The position numbers and the translations under genes were made by a program. Below are positions 1 through 12,829 of a stretch of DNA of 64,000 nucleotides, one piece after another. The notes under the pieces were generated by a model. The model searched no databases. It worked only from the letters and a program-made list of their open reading frames with translations, and was not told the origin of the DNA. Source of the stretch: Pseudorasbora parva (Eukaryota; Chordata; Actinopteri; Cypriniformes; Gobionidae); NCBI RefSeq assembly GCF_024679245.1, contig NW_027125105.1:255501-319500 (forward strand). Reading direction: 5' to 3'. Position 1 is the stretch's first letter. Each line of letters begins with the position of its first letter.

Positions 1-250
1 CGGGGCTCGCCCCAGGGGCGCAAAAGTAGCGAAAACGTCCCATCGACTTAACATTGCGAAAACTTCGACCACTCATAGCGCCGAACGATTAATTCCAAAA
101 CACTCGTCTCTTATACGAAATTTGAAGGGGCTGATAGGATCTCTCAGCACACACATCTCAAAGGGGTGTAAGTTGTACCCCTGGGGTGCTAGAGCTCCCC
201 AAAAATCGCAAAAAAGCCCATTGACTTAACATGGGGAGGGTCGTCCCATG

Positions 251-303
251 AAACGCATGCAACGCATGCGTTTCTCATTCAATGGTAAATCCCATAGGGA
301 TTT
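251..303. repeat. Conserved double inverted repeat inside A/B bodies (type copy)
   Basis: Arms AAACGCATGC and GCATGCGTTT (251-260 and 264-273) are separated by AAC. A second hairpin follows with arms AAATCCC and GGGATTT (287-293 and 297-303) around ATA. The pair recurs in essentially every A and B unit, for example at about 1650, 2909, 4172, 15393, 19496 and 55152. It also lies at the start of the recurrent 60-codon frame, which is why that frame looks conserved. Confidence 0.8.
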
Positions 304-813
304 TGTATTGAGCATAGCTCTGCTTCACAGACTCACAGAGACAAGGGGGTGGGCCCAATCTACTCAGACAACCAATCACTATCTCAGGATCATGATGATG
401 TTATTAAGCCACGCCCTAGCAACCGTTTAGAGCTCCCTAACAACCGATCCCATTGACTTCCATTGAAAAAGATCAAAGTTATATCTCTGGATAGGAGTGT
501 CATAGAAACATGAGGGTGGGTTTGATTGACTCAGGGCATCAACAGCCAATCACAAATCACCTTCAACACCTCCTAGCCACTCCCTAGCAACCATTATCAA
601 GCACCCTAACAACCCAAATCCACAGTGTATATCTTCACATCTGAACATCATAGAGACACGGGGGTTGGTTTATATCATTCATACTGGCAAGGATCTTTTG
701 GCGTATCATTATGGGATGCTGCCAAGCCACTCCATAGCAACCAAACATAGTACCCTAGCAACTGTTTAGCAAGACCTATATCTCTGCATTAGTACATCAT
801 AGACACACGGGGG

Positions 814-1087
814 TTGGTTTATATCATTCATACTGGCAAGGGGATTTTGGGGAATCATTATGGGATGGTGCCAAGCCACTCCATAGCAACCAAACAGAGT
901 ACCTTAGCAACCGTTCAGATCTCTGCATCAGAAAATCATGAAGACACGGGGGTTGGTTTATATCATCCATACTGGCAAGGGGATTTTGGGGAATCATTAT
1001 GGGATGGTGCCAAGCCACTCCATAGCAACCAAACAGAGTACCCTAGCAACTGTTCAGATCTCTGCATTAGAAAATCATAGAGACATG
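814..1087 (+). repeat. ~139-bp internal subrepeats (type copies)
   Basis: The motif runs from GGGGGTTGGTTTATATCATT through TGGGATGGTGCCAAGCCAC to TACCCTAGCAACTGTTCAG and is repeated head to tail with a 139-bp period; some copies are about 148 bp because they carry AGCAAGACCTATATCTCTGC. Similar runs precede the 3' end of nearly all A and B units (for example 35405, 35544 and 35683; 49826, 49965 and 50104). The last copy is cut after GGCAAGGTGATTTT, where it joins either the 3' end or the minisatellites. Confidence 0.85.
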
Positions 1088-1145
1088 GGGGTTGGTTTAT
1101 ATCATTCATACTGGCAAGGTGATTTTGCAGTCTCTTGCAATAACC

Positions 1146-1207
1146 GGGCCCCGAGTTTTGCCACGGCAAGCACCACTCACAATTTCTTCAGGAATTGTAC
1201 TTTCTAG
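1146..1207 (+). repeat. Constant 62-bp 3' end with terminal hairpin and CTAG (type copy)
   Basis: GCAAGCACCACT lies at 1166-1177, the hairpin at 1179-1198 (8-bp stem with one G-T pair, loop TTCA) and CTAG at 1204-1207. This block is shared by all three body classes although the bodies themselves differ strongly, so it looks like the cis-acting terminus of the element. Confidence 0.8.
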
Positions 1208-1258
1208 TTAGTGGTGCTTGCTTTAGCAAGGCATCACTATTGTTCTCCACCATACTTA
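1208..1258 (+). repeat. 50-bp 5' leader with its own hairpin (type copy)
   Basis: It begins AGTGGTGCTTGC at 1210, the exact complement of GCAAGCACCACT in the preceding 3' end. The leader also folds on itself, AGTGGTGCTTGC pairing with GCAAGGCATCACT with one mismatch and one bulge. The loop is TTTA, GTA or GGTA in different copies. It is followed by a TTATT/CTT-rich run. Confidence 0.8.
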
Positions 1259-2467
1259 TTATTATTCTTCTTCCTTCCGCCAAAATTTCGGCGCGCTACT
1301 CCTCCCAGGGATTTTGTCAAAGACCCAACAAAGCAATTGTCAAAAGGTGCGTCCTCATCGGGAATGGTGTGCTATGTCTTTTCTAAGGGATCGGGGGTGC
1401 GGGGCTCGCCCCAGGGGCGAAAAAGTAGCGAAAACGTCCCATCGAGAATGCATTGCGAAAACTTTGAACACTCATAGCGCCAAGCGATGAATTCCAAAAC
1501 ACTTGTTGCTTATACGAAATTTGAAGATCCTGATAGGATCTCTCAGCACACACATCTCAAAGGGGTGTAAGTTGTACCCCTGGGGTGCTAGAGCTCCCCA
1601 AAAATCGCAAAAAAACCCATTGACTTAACATGGGGAGGGTCGTCCCATGAAACGCATGCAACGCATGCGTTTATCATTCAATGGTAAATCCCATAGGGAT
1701 TTTGTATTGAGCATAGCTCAGACTCACAGACTCACAGAGACAAGGGGGTGGGCCCAATCTACTCAGACAACCAATCACTATGTCAGGATCATGATGATGC
1801 TATTAAGCCACGCCCTAGCAACCGTTTACAGCTCCCTAACAACCGATCCCATAGACTCCCATTGAAAGAGATCAAAGGGATATCTCTGGATAGGACTGTC
1901 ATAGAAACATGAGGGTGGGTTTGATTGACTCAGGGCATCAACAGCCAATCACAAATCACCTTCAACACCTCCTAGCCACTCCCTAGCAACCATTATCAAG
2001 CACCCTAACAACCCAAATCCACAGTCTATATCTTCACATCTGAACATCATAGAGACACGGGGGTTGGTTTATATCATTCATACTGGCATGGGGATATTGG
2101 GGAATCATTATGGGATGGTGCCAAGCCACTCCATAGCAACCAAACAGAGTACCCTAGCAACTGTTTAGCCATACCTATATCTCTGCATTAGTACATCACA
2201 GAGACACCGGGGTTGGTTTATATCATTCATACTGGCAAGGGGATTTTGGGGAATCATTATGGGATGGTGCCAAGCCACTCCATAGCAACCAAACAGAGTA
2301 CCCTAGCAACTGTTCAGATCTCTACATCTGAAAATCGTAGAGACATGGGGGTTGGTTTATATCATTCATACTGGCAAGGTGATTTTGCAGTCTCTTGCAA
2401 TAACCGGGCCCCGAGTTTTGCCACGGCAAGCACCACTCACAATTTCTTCAGGAATTGTACTTTCTAG
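1208..2467 (+). repeat. Unit 1, class B, one leader, 1260 bp
   Basis: One leader (loop TTTA), class B body, ~139-bp subrepeats and 3' end joined through TTTTGCAGTCTCTTGCAATA. It closely resembles unit 28, which has one extra leader. Confidence 0.85.
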
Positions 2468-3726
2468 TTAGTGGTGCTTGCTTTAGCAAGGCATCACTAT
2501 TGTTCTCCACCATACTTATTATTATTCTTCTTCTGGACACGTATTTCGGCGCGCTTCTCCTCACACAAATTTTGTCAAACCCCAACCACTAAATAGCCAA
2601 AGTCGGCGACCTATACGGGAATGGTGTGCTATATCTCTGCTAAGGGATCGGGGGTACGGTGTGCGCCCCAGGGGTGCAAACGTACCCCGAAAGTGCCATA
2701 GACGATTGATGGGGCGAAACTTTGACCCCTCGTAGCTCCGAGCGAGGATCTCAAACACACACATATATTACACGAAAATTGAAGGGGCTGATAGGATCTC
2801 TCAGCACACACATCTCAAAGGGGTGTAAGTTGTACCCCTGGGGTGCTAGAGCTCCCCAAAAATCGCAAAAAAGGCCCATTGACTTAACATGGGGAGGGTC
2901 GTCCCATGAAACGCATGCAACGCATGCGTTTCTCATTCAATGGTAAATCCCATAGGGATTTTCTATTGAGCATAGCTCAGACTCACAGACTCACAGAGAC
3001 AAGGGGGTGGGCCCAAACTACTCAGACAACCAATCACTATCTCAGGATCATGATGATGTTATTAAGCCACGCCCTAGCAACCGTTTAGAGCTCCCTAACA
3101 ACCGATCCCATTGACTTCCATTGAAAAAGATCAAAGTTATATCTCTGGATAGGAGTGTCATAGAAACATGGGGGTGGGTTTGATTGACTCAGGGCATCAA
3201 CGGCCAATCACAAATCACCTTCAACACTTCCTAGCCACGCCCTAGCAACCATTATCAAGCACCCTAACAACCCAAATCCACAGTGTACATCTCCACATCT
3301 GAACATCATAGAGACAGGGGGGTTGGTTTATATCATTCATACTGGCAAGGGGATTTTGGGGAATCATTATGGGATGGTGCCAGGCCACTCCATAGCAACC
3401 AAACAGAGTACCCTAGCAACTGTTTAGCAAGACCTATATCTCTGCATTAGTACATCATAGAGACACGGGGGTTGGTATATATCATTCATACTGGCAATGG
3501 GATTTTGGGGAATCATTATGGGATGGTGCCAAGCCACTCCATAGCAACCAAACAGAGTACCCTAGCAACTGTTTAGATCTCTGCATTAGAAAATCATAGA
3601 GACATGGGGGTTGGTTTATATCATTCATACTGGCAAGGTGATTTTGCAGTCTCTTGCAATAACCGGGCCCCGAGTTTTGCCACGGCAAGCACCACTCACA
3701 ATTTCTTCAGGAATTGTACTTTCTAG
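2468..3726 (+). repeat. Unit 2, class A, one leader, 1259 bp
   Basis: Class A body beginning after TTCTTCTGGACACG; ends in two ~139-bp subrepeats and the common 3' end. No minisatellite. Confidence 0.85.
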
Positions 3727-5128
3727 TTAGTGGTGCTTGCGGTAGCAAGGCATCACTATTGTTCTCCACCATACTTATTATTATTATTATTATTATTCCA
3801 CACAAAATTTCGGCGCGCTACTTCTCCCAGAGATTTTGTCAAAGACCCAACAAAGCAATTGACAAAAGGTGCGTCCTCATCGGGAATGGTGTGCTATATC
3901 TCTGCTAAGGGATCGGGGGTACGGGGCTCGCCCCAGGGGCGCAAAAGTAGCGAAAACGTCCCATCGACTTAACATTGCGAAAACTTCGACCACTCATAGC
4001 GCCGAACGATTAATTCCAAAACACTCGTCTCTTATACGAAATTTGAAGGGGCTGATAGGATCTCTCAGCACACACATCTCAAAGGGGTGTAAGTTGTACC
4101 CCTGGGGTGCTAGAGCTCCCCAAAAATCGCAAAAAAGCCCATTGACTTAACATGGGGAGGGTCGTCCCATGAAACGCATGCAACGCATGCGTTTCTCATT
4201 CAATGGTAAATCCCATAGGGATTTTGTATTGAGCATAGCTCTGCTTCACAGACTCACAGAGACAAGGGGGTGGGCCCAATCTACTCAGACAACCAATCAC
4301 TATCTCAGGATCATGATGATGTTATTAAGCCACGCCCTAGCAACCGTTTAGAGCTCCCTAACAACCGATCCCATTGACTTCCATTGAAAAAGATCAAAGT
4401 TATATCTCTGGATAGGAGTGTCATAGAAACATGAGGGTGGGTTTGATTGACTCAGGGCATCAACAGCCAATCACAAATCACCTTCAACACCTCCTAGCCA
4501 CTCCCTAGCAACCATTATCAAGCACCCTAACAACCCAAATCCACAGTGTATATCTTCACATCTGAACATCATAGAGACACGGGGGTTGGTTTATATCATT
4601 CATACTGGCAAGGATCTTTTGGCGTATCATTATGGGATGCTGCCAAGCCACTCCATAGCAACCAAACATAGTACCCTAGCAACTGTTTAGCAAGACCTAT
4701 ATCTCTGCATTAGTACATCATAGACACACGGGGGTTGGTTTATATCATTCATACTGGCAAGGGGATTTTGGGGAATCATTATGGGATGGTGCCAAGCCAC
4801 TCCATAGCAACCAAACAGAGTACCTTAGCAACCGTTCAGATCTCTGCATCAGAAAATCATGAAGACACGGGGGTTGGTTTATATCATCCATACTGGCAAG
4901 GGGATTTTGGGGAATCATTATGGGATGGTGCCAAGCCACTCCATAGCAACCAAACAGAGTACCCTAGCAACTGTTCAGATCTCTGCATTAGAAAATCATA
5001 GAGACATGGGGGTTGGTTTATATCATTCATACTGGCAAGGTGATTTTGCAGTCTCTTGCAATAACCGGGCCCCGAGTTTTGCCACGGCAAGCACCACTCA
5101 CAATTTCTTCAGGAATTGTACTTTCTAG
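3727..5128 (+). repeat. Unit 3, class B, one leader, 1402 bp
   Basis: Leader loop is GGTA, followed by (TTA)n. From 3922 to 5128 it is a near-exact copy of window bases 1-1207. It is followed by a class C unit, whereas the first copy is followed by a class B unit. Confidence 0.85.
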
Positions 5129-5783
5129 TATTGTAAATACTATTCACTTTTTCAAAACTTTGGCACGCTACTCCTCCGGCACCGTTTGTCACAGACCCAC
5201 GGATGAGGTGTCAAATCGACCGACTTATTGAGGAGAGGTGTGCTATGTCTTTTCTAAGGGATCGGATGAACGATCTCCGTTTTGGCGGGAAAAAAATCGT
5301 CCCGGAAAAGTCCCATAGACTTAACATTGGCAGTACTGTGTGAGATCATATATTCGGATCAGAAGGTCGTAGAGACTCGAGGGTGGGCTCTTTTGACTCG
5401 TCCTATCAAGCAGACAATCAGTAGTGACATCACAACTTCATAGCCACTCCCTAGCAACCATTTAAACAACCCTAGCAACCATATTTCAACATTAATAAGC
5501 CATATCTCAGTACCAGACCATTGTACACATACAGAGTTGGGCTCTTTTGACTCAGACTGACAACTACTCTATAAATATCACCTCTTAAACTGTATGGCCA
5601 CACCATAGCAACCAATTAGACCACCCTAGCAACCATACAGACACATTAATAAGCCATATCTCAACTCCAGAACATCTTACAGACATGGGGCTGGCTTATT
5701 TTGCAGTCTCTTGCAATAACCGGGCCCCGAGTTTTGCCACGGCAAGCACCACTCACAATTTCTTCAGGAATTGTACTTTCTAG
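5129..5783 (+). repeat. Unit 4, class C, 655 bp
   Basis: No leader. The unit opens with ATTGTAAATACT, so that AGTATT-gta-AATACT forms a small hairpin across the junction. The body is class C and the unit ends in the common 3' end. It closely resembles unit 20 (29486-30139). Confidence 0.85.
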
Positions 5784-7096
5784 TTAGTGGTGCTTGCTTT
5801 AGCAAGGCATCACTATTGTTCTCCACCATACTTATTAGTGGTGCTTGCTTTAGCAAGGCATCACTATTGTTCTCCACCATACTTATTATTATTCTTATTC
5901 TTCCACACAGGTATTTTGACGCGCTTCTCCTCCCACAAATTTTGTCAAACCCCAACCACTAAATAGCCAAAGTCGGCGGCCTATACGGGAATCGTGTGCT
6001 ATGACTTTTATAAGGGATCGGGGGTACGGTGTGCGCCCCAGGGGTGCAAACGTACCCCGAAAGTGCCATAGACGATTGATGGGGCGAAACTTTGACCCCT
6101 CGTAGCTCCGAGCGAGGATCTCAAACACACACATATATTACACGAAATTTGAAGGGGCTGATAGGATCTCTCAGCACACACATCTCAAAGGGGTGTAAGT
6201 TGTACCCCTGGGGTGCTAGAGCTCCCCAAAAATCGCAAAAAAGGCCCATTGACTTAACATGGGGAGGGTCGTCCCATGAAACGCATGCAACGCATGCGTT
6301 TCTCATTCAATGGTAAATCCCATAGGGATTTTGTATTGAGCATAGCTCAGACTCACAGACTCACAGAGACAAGGGGGTGGGCCCAATCTACTCAGACAAC
6401 CAATCACTATCTCAGGATCATGATGATGTTATTAAGCCACGCCCTAGCAACCGTTTAGAGCTCCCTAACAACCGATCCCATTGACTTCCATTGAAAAAGA
6501 TCAAAGTTATATCTCTGGATAGGAGTGTCATAGAAACATGGGGGTGGGTTTGATTGACTCAGGGCATCAACGGCCAATCACAAATCACCTTCAACACCTC
6601 CTAGCTACTCCCTAGCAACCATTATCAAGCACCCTAACAACCCAAATCCACAGTGTATATCTCCACATCTGAACATCATAGAGACACGGGGATTGGTATA
6701 TATCATTCATACTGGCAAGGGGATTTTGGGGAATCATTATGGGATGGTGCCAAGCCACTCCATAGCAACCAAACACAGTACCCTAGCAACTGTTTAGCAA
6801 GACCTATATCTCTGCATTAGTACATCATAGAGACACGGGGGTTGGTTTATATCATTCATACTGGCAAGGGGATATTGGGATATCATTATGGGATGCTGCC
6901 AAGCCATTCCATAGCAACCAAACAGAGTACCCTAGCAACTGTTCAGATCTCTGCATTAGAAAATCATACAGACATGGGGGTTGGTTTATATCATTCATAC
7001 TGGCAAGGTGATTTTGCAGTCTCTTGCAATAACCGGGCCCCGAGTTTTGCCACGGCAAGCACCACTCACAATTTCTTCAGGAATTGTACTTTCTAG
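5784..7096 (+). repeat. Unit 5, class A, two leaders, 1313 bp
   Basis: Two tandem leaders, both with loop TTTA, then a class A body of the CACACAGGTATTTTGACGCG subtype and ~139-bp subrepeats. Confidence 0.85.
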
Positions 7097-8239
7097 TTAT
7101 TATTATTCTTCCACACAGGTATTTTGACGCGCTTCTCCTCCCACAAATTTTGTCAAACCCCAACCACTAAATAGCCAAAGTCGGCGGCCTATACGGGAAT
7201 CGTGTGCTATATCTCTGCTAAGGGATCGGGGGTACGGTGTGCGCCCCAGGGGTGCAAACGTACCCCGAAAGTGCCATAGACGATTGATGGGGCGAAACTT
7301 TGACGCCTCGTAGCTCCGAGCGAGGATCTCAAACACACACATATATTACACGAAATTTGAAGGGGCTGATAGGATCTCTCAGCACACACATCTCAAAGGG
7401 GTGTAAGTTGTACCCCAGGGGTGCTAGAGCTCCCCAAAAATCGCAAAAAAGGCCCATTGACTTAACATGGGGAGGGTCGTCCCATGAAACGCATGCAACG
7501 CATGCGTTTCTCATTCAATGGTAAATCCCATAGGGATTTTGTATTGAGCATAGCTCTGCTTCACAGACTCACAGAGACAAGGGGGTGGGCCCAATCTACT
7601 CAGACAACCAATCACTATCTCAGGATCATGATGATGTTATTAAGCCACGCCCTAGCAACCGTTTAGAGCTCCCTAACAACCGATCCCATTGACTTCCATT
7701 GAAAAAGATCAAAGTTATATCTCTGGATAGGAGTGTCATAGAAACATGGGGGTGGGTTTGATTGACTCAGGGCATCAACGGCCAATCACAAATCACCTTC
7801 AACACCTCCTAGCCACTCCCTAGCAACCATTATCAAGCACCTTAGCAACCCAAATCCACAGTGTGTATCTTCATATGTGAACATCATAGAGACACGGGGG
7901 TTGGTATATATCATTCATACTGGCAGGGGGATTTTGGGGAATCATTATGGGATGGTGCCAAGCCACTCCATAGCAACCAAACAGAGTACCCTAGCAACTG
8001 TTCAGATCTCTGCATCTGAAAATCGTACAGACACGGGGGTTGGTTTATATCATTCATACTGGCAAGGGGATTTTGGGGAATCATTATGGGATGGTGCCAA
8101 GCCACTCCATAGCAACCAAACAGAGTACCCTAGCAACTGTTCAGATCTCTGCATCAGAAAATCATAGAGACATGGGGGTTGGTTTATATAATTAGTACTG
8201 GCAAGGTGATTTTGGGGTATCATTATGGGATGCTGCCAG

Positions 8240-8318
8240 CCACTCCATAGCAACCACCCAGAATACCCTAGCAACCGCCTAGCAACCACCCAGAACACCC
8301 TAGCAACCGCCTAGCAAC
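8240..8318 (+). repeat. CCTAGCAACC minisatellite (short)
   Basis: Only about 80 bp, the shortest of the fourteen arrays of this kind. The basic step is about 10 bp (CCTAGCAACC, CCTAGCAACG, CACCCAGAACA). Confidence 0.85.
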
Positions 8319-8875
8319 ATGCTAATCATGCTAGCAACATGCTAATCATGTTAGCATCATGCTAGCAACATGCTAATCATGTTAGCATCATGCTAGCAAC
8401 ATGCTAATCATGTTGCTAGCATCATGCTAATCATGTTAGCATCATGCTAACAACATGCTAATCATGTTAGCATAATGCTAGCAACATGCTAATCATGTTA
8501 GCATCATGCTAGCAACATGCTAATCATGTTAGCATCATGCTAACATCATGCTAATCATGTTGCTAGCATCATGCTAATCATGTTAGCATTATGCTAACAT
8601 CATGCTAATCATGTTAGCATTATGCTAACATCATGCTAATCATGTTAGCATTGTGCTAGCAACATGCTAATCATGTTAGCATCATGCTAACATCATGCTA
8701 ATCATGTTAGCATCATGCTAACATCATGCTAATCATGTTAGCATCATGCTAACAACATGCTAATCATGTTAGCATTATGCTAATAGATTGCTAATCATGC
8801 TGCTAACAACATGCTAATCATGTTAGCATCATGCTAACAACATGCTATTCATGTTAGCATCATGCTAACATCATG
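8319..8875 (+). repeat. ATGCTAATCATGTTAGC minisatellite
   Basis: Step of about 31 bp built from ATGCTAATCATGTTAGCAT plus CATGCTAGCAAC or CATGCTAACAAC. Each step is nearly self-complementary. It leads into GTTGCTTGGGTTTTTTGCAT and the 3' end. Confidence 0.9.
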
Positions 8876-8969
8876 TTGCTTGGGTTTTTTGCATCACAAA
8901 TGCCACAGGGCCCCGAGTTTTGCCACGGCAAGCACCACTCACAATTTCTTCAGGAATTGTACTTTCTAG

Positions 8970-10369
8970 TTAGTGGTGCTTGCTTTAGCAAGGCATCACT
9001 ATTGTTCTCCACCATACTTATTATTATTATTCTTTATTCTGCACAAAATTTCGGCGCGCTACTCCTCCCAGAGATTTTGTCAAAGACCCAACAAAGCCAT
9101 TGACAAAAGGTGCGTCCTCATCGGGAATGGTGTGCTATATCTCTACTAAGGGATCGGGGGTACGGGGCTCGCCCCAGGGGCGAAAAAGTAGCGAAAACGT
9201 CCCATCGAGAATGCATTGCGAAAACTTTGAACACTCATAGCTCCGAGCGAGGATTTCAAAAACACTCGTCTCTTATACGAAAGTTGAAGATCCTGATAGG
9301 ATCTCTCAGCACACACATCTCAAAGGGGTGTAAGTTGTACCCCTGGGGTGCTACAGCTCCCCAAAAATCGCAAATTTTCCCATTGACTTAACATGGGGAG
9401 GGTCGTCCCATGAAACGCATGCAACGCATGCGTTTCTCATTCAATGGTAAATCCCATAGGGATTTTGTATTGAGCATAGCTCTGCTTCACAGACTCACAG
9501 AGACAAGGGGGTGGGCCCAATCTACTCAGACAACCAATCACTATCTCAGGATCATGATGATGTTATTAAGCCACGCCCTAGCAACCGTTTAGAGCTCCCT
9601 AACAACCGATCCCATTGACTTCCATTGAAAAATATCAAAGTTATATCTCTGGATAGGAGTGTCATAGAAACATGGGGGTGGGTTTGATTGACTCAGGGCA
9701 TCAACGGCCAATCACAAATCACCTTCAACACCTCCTAGCCACTCCCTAGCAACCATTATCGAGCACCCTAACAACCCAAATCCACTGTGTATATCTTCAC
9801 ATCTGAACATCATAGAGACACGGGAGTTGGTTTATATCATTCATACTGGCAAGGGGATTTTGGGGAATCTTTATGGGATGGTGCCAGGCCACTCCATAGC
9901 AACCAAACAGAGTACCCTAGCAACTGTTTAGCAAGACCTACATCTCTGCATTAGTACATCATAGAGACTCGGGGGTTGGTATATATCATTCATACTAGCA
10001 AGGAGCTTTTGGGGAATCATTATGGGATGGTGCCAAGCCACTCCATAGCAACCAAACAGAGTACCTTAGCAACCGTTCAGATCTCTGCATCAGAAAATCA
10101 TGAAGACACAGGGGTTGGTTTATATCATCCATACTGGCAAGGGGACTTTGGGGAATCATGATGGGATGGTGCCAAGCCACTCCATAGCAACCAAACAGAG
10201 TACCCTAGCAACTGTTCAGATCTCTACATCTGAAAATCGTAGAGACATGGGGGTTGGTTTATATCATTCATACTGACAAGGTGATTTTGCAGTCTCTTGC
10301 AATAACCGGGCCCCGAGTTTTGCCACGGCAAGCACCACTCACAATTTCTTCAGGAATTGTACTTTCTAG
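8970..10369 (+). repeat. Unit 7, class B, one leader, 1400 bp
   Basis: Its 3' half (from about 9600) carries distinctive variants such as CATACTAGCAAGGAGCTTTT at 10001 that recur in unit 35 near 54286, so these two units share a 3' half but have different 5' halves. Confidence 0.85.
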
Positions 10370-11677
10370 TTAGTGGTGCTTGCGTAGCAAGGCATCACTA
10401 TTGTTCTCCACCATACTTATTAGTGGTGCTTGCGTAGCAAGGCATCACTATTGTTCTCCACCATACTTATTATTCTTATTCTTCTGGCCACTTATTTTGA
10501 CGCGCTTCTCCTCCCACAAATTTTGTCAAACCCCAACCACTAAATAGCCAAAGTCGGCGGCCTATACGGGAATCGTGTGCTATGACTTTTATAAGGGATC
10601 GGGGGTACGGTGTGCGCCCCAGGGGTGCAAACGTACCCCGAAAGTGCCATAGACGATTGATGGGGCGAAACTTTGACGCCTCGTAGCTCCGAGCGAGGAT
10701 CTCAAACACACACATATATTACACGAAAATTGAAGGGGCTGATAGGATCTCTCAGCACACACATCTCAAAGGGGTGTAAGTTGTACCCCTGGGGTGCTAG
10801 AGCTCCCCAAAAATCGCAAAAAAGGCCCATTGACTTAACATGGGGAGGGTCGTCCCATGAAACGCATGCAACGCATGCGTTTCTCATTCAATGGTAAATC
10901 CCATAGGGATTTTCTATTGAGCATAGCTCTGCTTCACAGACTCACAGAGACAAGGGGGTGGGCCCAATCTACTCAGACAACCAATCACTATCTCAGGATC
11001 ATGATGATGTTATTAAGCCACGCCCTAGCAACCGTTTAGAGCTCCCTAACAACCGATCCCATTGATTTCCATTGAAAAAGATCAAAGTTATATCTCTGGA
11101 TAGGAGTCTCATAGAAACATGGGGGTGGGTTTGATTGACTCACGGCATCAACGGCCAATCACAAATCACATTCAACACCTCCTAGCCACTCCCTAGCAAC
11201 CATTATCAAGCACCCTAACAACCCAAATCCACAGTGTATATCTTCACATCTGAACATCATAGAGACACGGGGGTTGGTTTATATCATTCATACTGGCAGG
11301 GGGATTTTGGGGAATCATTATGGGATGGTGCCAGGCCACTCCATAGCAACCAAACAGAGTACCCTAGCAACTGTTTAGCAAGACCTATATCTCTGCATTA
11401 GTACATCATAGAGACACGGGGGTTGGTATATATCATTCATACTGGCAAGGGGATTTTGGGGAATCATTATGGGATGGTGCCAAGCCACTCCATAGCAACC
11501 AAACAGAGTACCCTAGCAACTGTTTAGATCTCTGCATTAGAAAATCATAGAGACATGGGGGTTGGTTTATATCATTCATACTGGCAAGGTGATTTTGCAG
11601 TCTCTTGCAATAACCGGGCCCCGAGTTTTGCCACGGCAAGCACCACTCACAATTTCTTCAGGAATTGTACTTTCTAG
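10370..11677 (+). repeat. Unit 8, class A, two leaders, 1308 bp
   Basis: Two leaders, both with loop GTA; the body is of the TATTTTGACGCG subtype. No minisatellite. Confidence 0.85.
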
Positions 11678-12829
11678 TTATTATTATTCTTCTTCTGGAC
11701 ACGTATTTCGGCGCGCTTCTCCTCCCACAAATTTTGTCAAACCCCAACCACTAAATAGCCAAAGTCGGCGGCCTATACGGGAATGGTGTGCTATGACTTT
11801 TATAAGGGATCGGGGGTACGGTGTGCGCCCCAGGGGTGCAAACGTACCCCGAAAGTGCCATAGACGATTGATGGGGCGAAACTTTGACCCCTCGTGGCTC
11901 CGAGCGAGGATCTCAAACACACACATATATTACACGAAATTTGAAGGGGCTGATAGGATCTCTCAGCACACACATCTCAAAGGGGTGTAAGTTGTACCCC
12001 TGGGGTGCTAGAGCTCCCCAAAAATCGCAAAAAAGGCCCATTGACTTAACATGGGGAGGGTCGTCCCATGAAACGCATGCAACGCATGCGTTTCTCATTC
12101 AATGGTAAATCCCATAGGGATTTTGTATTGAGCATAGCTCTGCTTCACAGACTCACAGAGACAAGGGGGTGGGCCCAATCTACTCAGACAACCAATCACT
12201 ATCTCAGGATCATGATGATGTTATTAAGCCACGCCCTAGCAACCGTTTAGAGCTCCCTAACAACCGATCCCATTGACTTCCATTGAAAAAGATCAAAGTT
12301 ATATCTCTAGATAGGAGTGTCATAGAAACATGAGGGTGGGTTTGATTGACTCAGGGCATCAACGGCCAATCACAAATCACCTTCAACACTTCCTAGCCAC
12401 TCCCTAGCAACCATTACCAAGCACCCTAACAACCCAAATCCACAGTGTATATCTCCACATCTGAACATCATAGAGACACGGGGGTTGGTATATATCATTC
12501 ATACTGGCAAGGGGATTTTGGGGAATCATTATGGGATGGTGCCAAGCCACTCCACAGCAACCAAACAGAGTACCCTAGCAACTGTTCAGCAAGACCTATA
12601 TCTCTGCATTAGTACATCATAGAGACACGGGGGTTGGTATATATCATTCATACTGGCAAGGGGATTTTGGGGAATCATTATGGGATGCTACCAAGCCACT
12701 CCATAGCAACCAAACAGAGTACCCTAGCAACTGTTTAGATCTCTGCATCAGAAAATCGTAGAGACATGGGGGTTGGTATATATCATCCATACTGGCAAGG
12801 TGATTTTGGGGTATCATTATGGGATGCTG

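Larger units (their letters stand above)
1..1207 (+). repeat. Unit 0, class B, 5'-truncated by the window edge
   Basis: It starts inside a class B body (CTCGCCCCAGGGGCGC) and ends with several ~139-148 bp subrepeats and the common 3' end. It is near-identical to 3922-5128 (offset 3921) up to the terminal CTAG, after which the two loci continue differently. Confidence 0.85.
7097..8969 (+). repeat. Unit 6, class A, no leader, with minisatellites, 1873 bp
   Basis: The leader is missing: the unit begins directly with TTATTATTATTC after CTAG. It has a class A body and ends in a short CCTAGCAACC array and a 560-bp ATGCTAATC array. Confidence 0.85.

Noticed and set aside
248..430. Recurrent 60-codon frame starting MKRMQRMRFS, present in more than 25 units
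   Set aside because: It recurs because the repeat recurs. The start lies on a palindrome, and the reading frame ends in repeat text. Overlapping frames on both strands are equally conserved, and there is no promoter or domain.
814..1080. 84-96 codon frames with VYIIHTGKG repeats
   Set aside because: Translation of the 139-bp subrepeat. Opposite-strand frames over the same bases are just as open.
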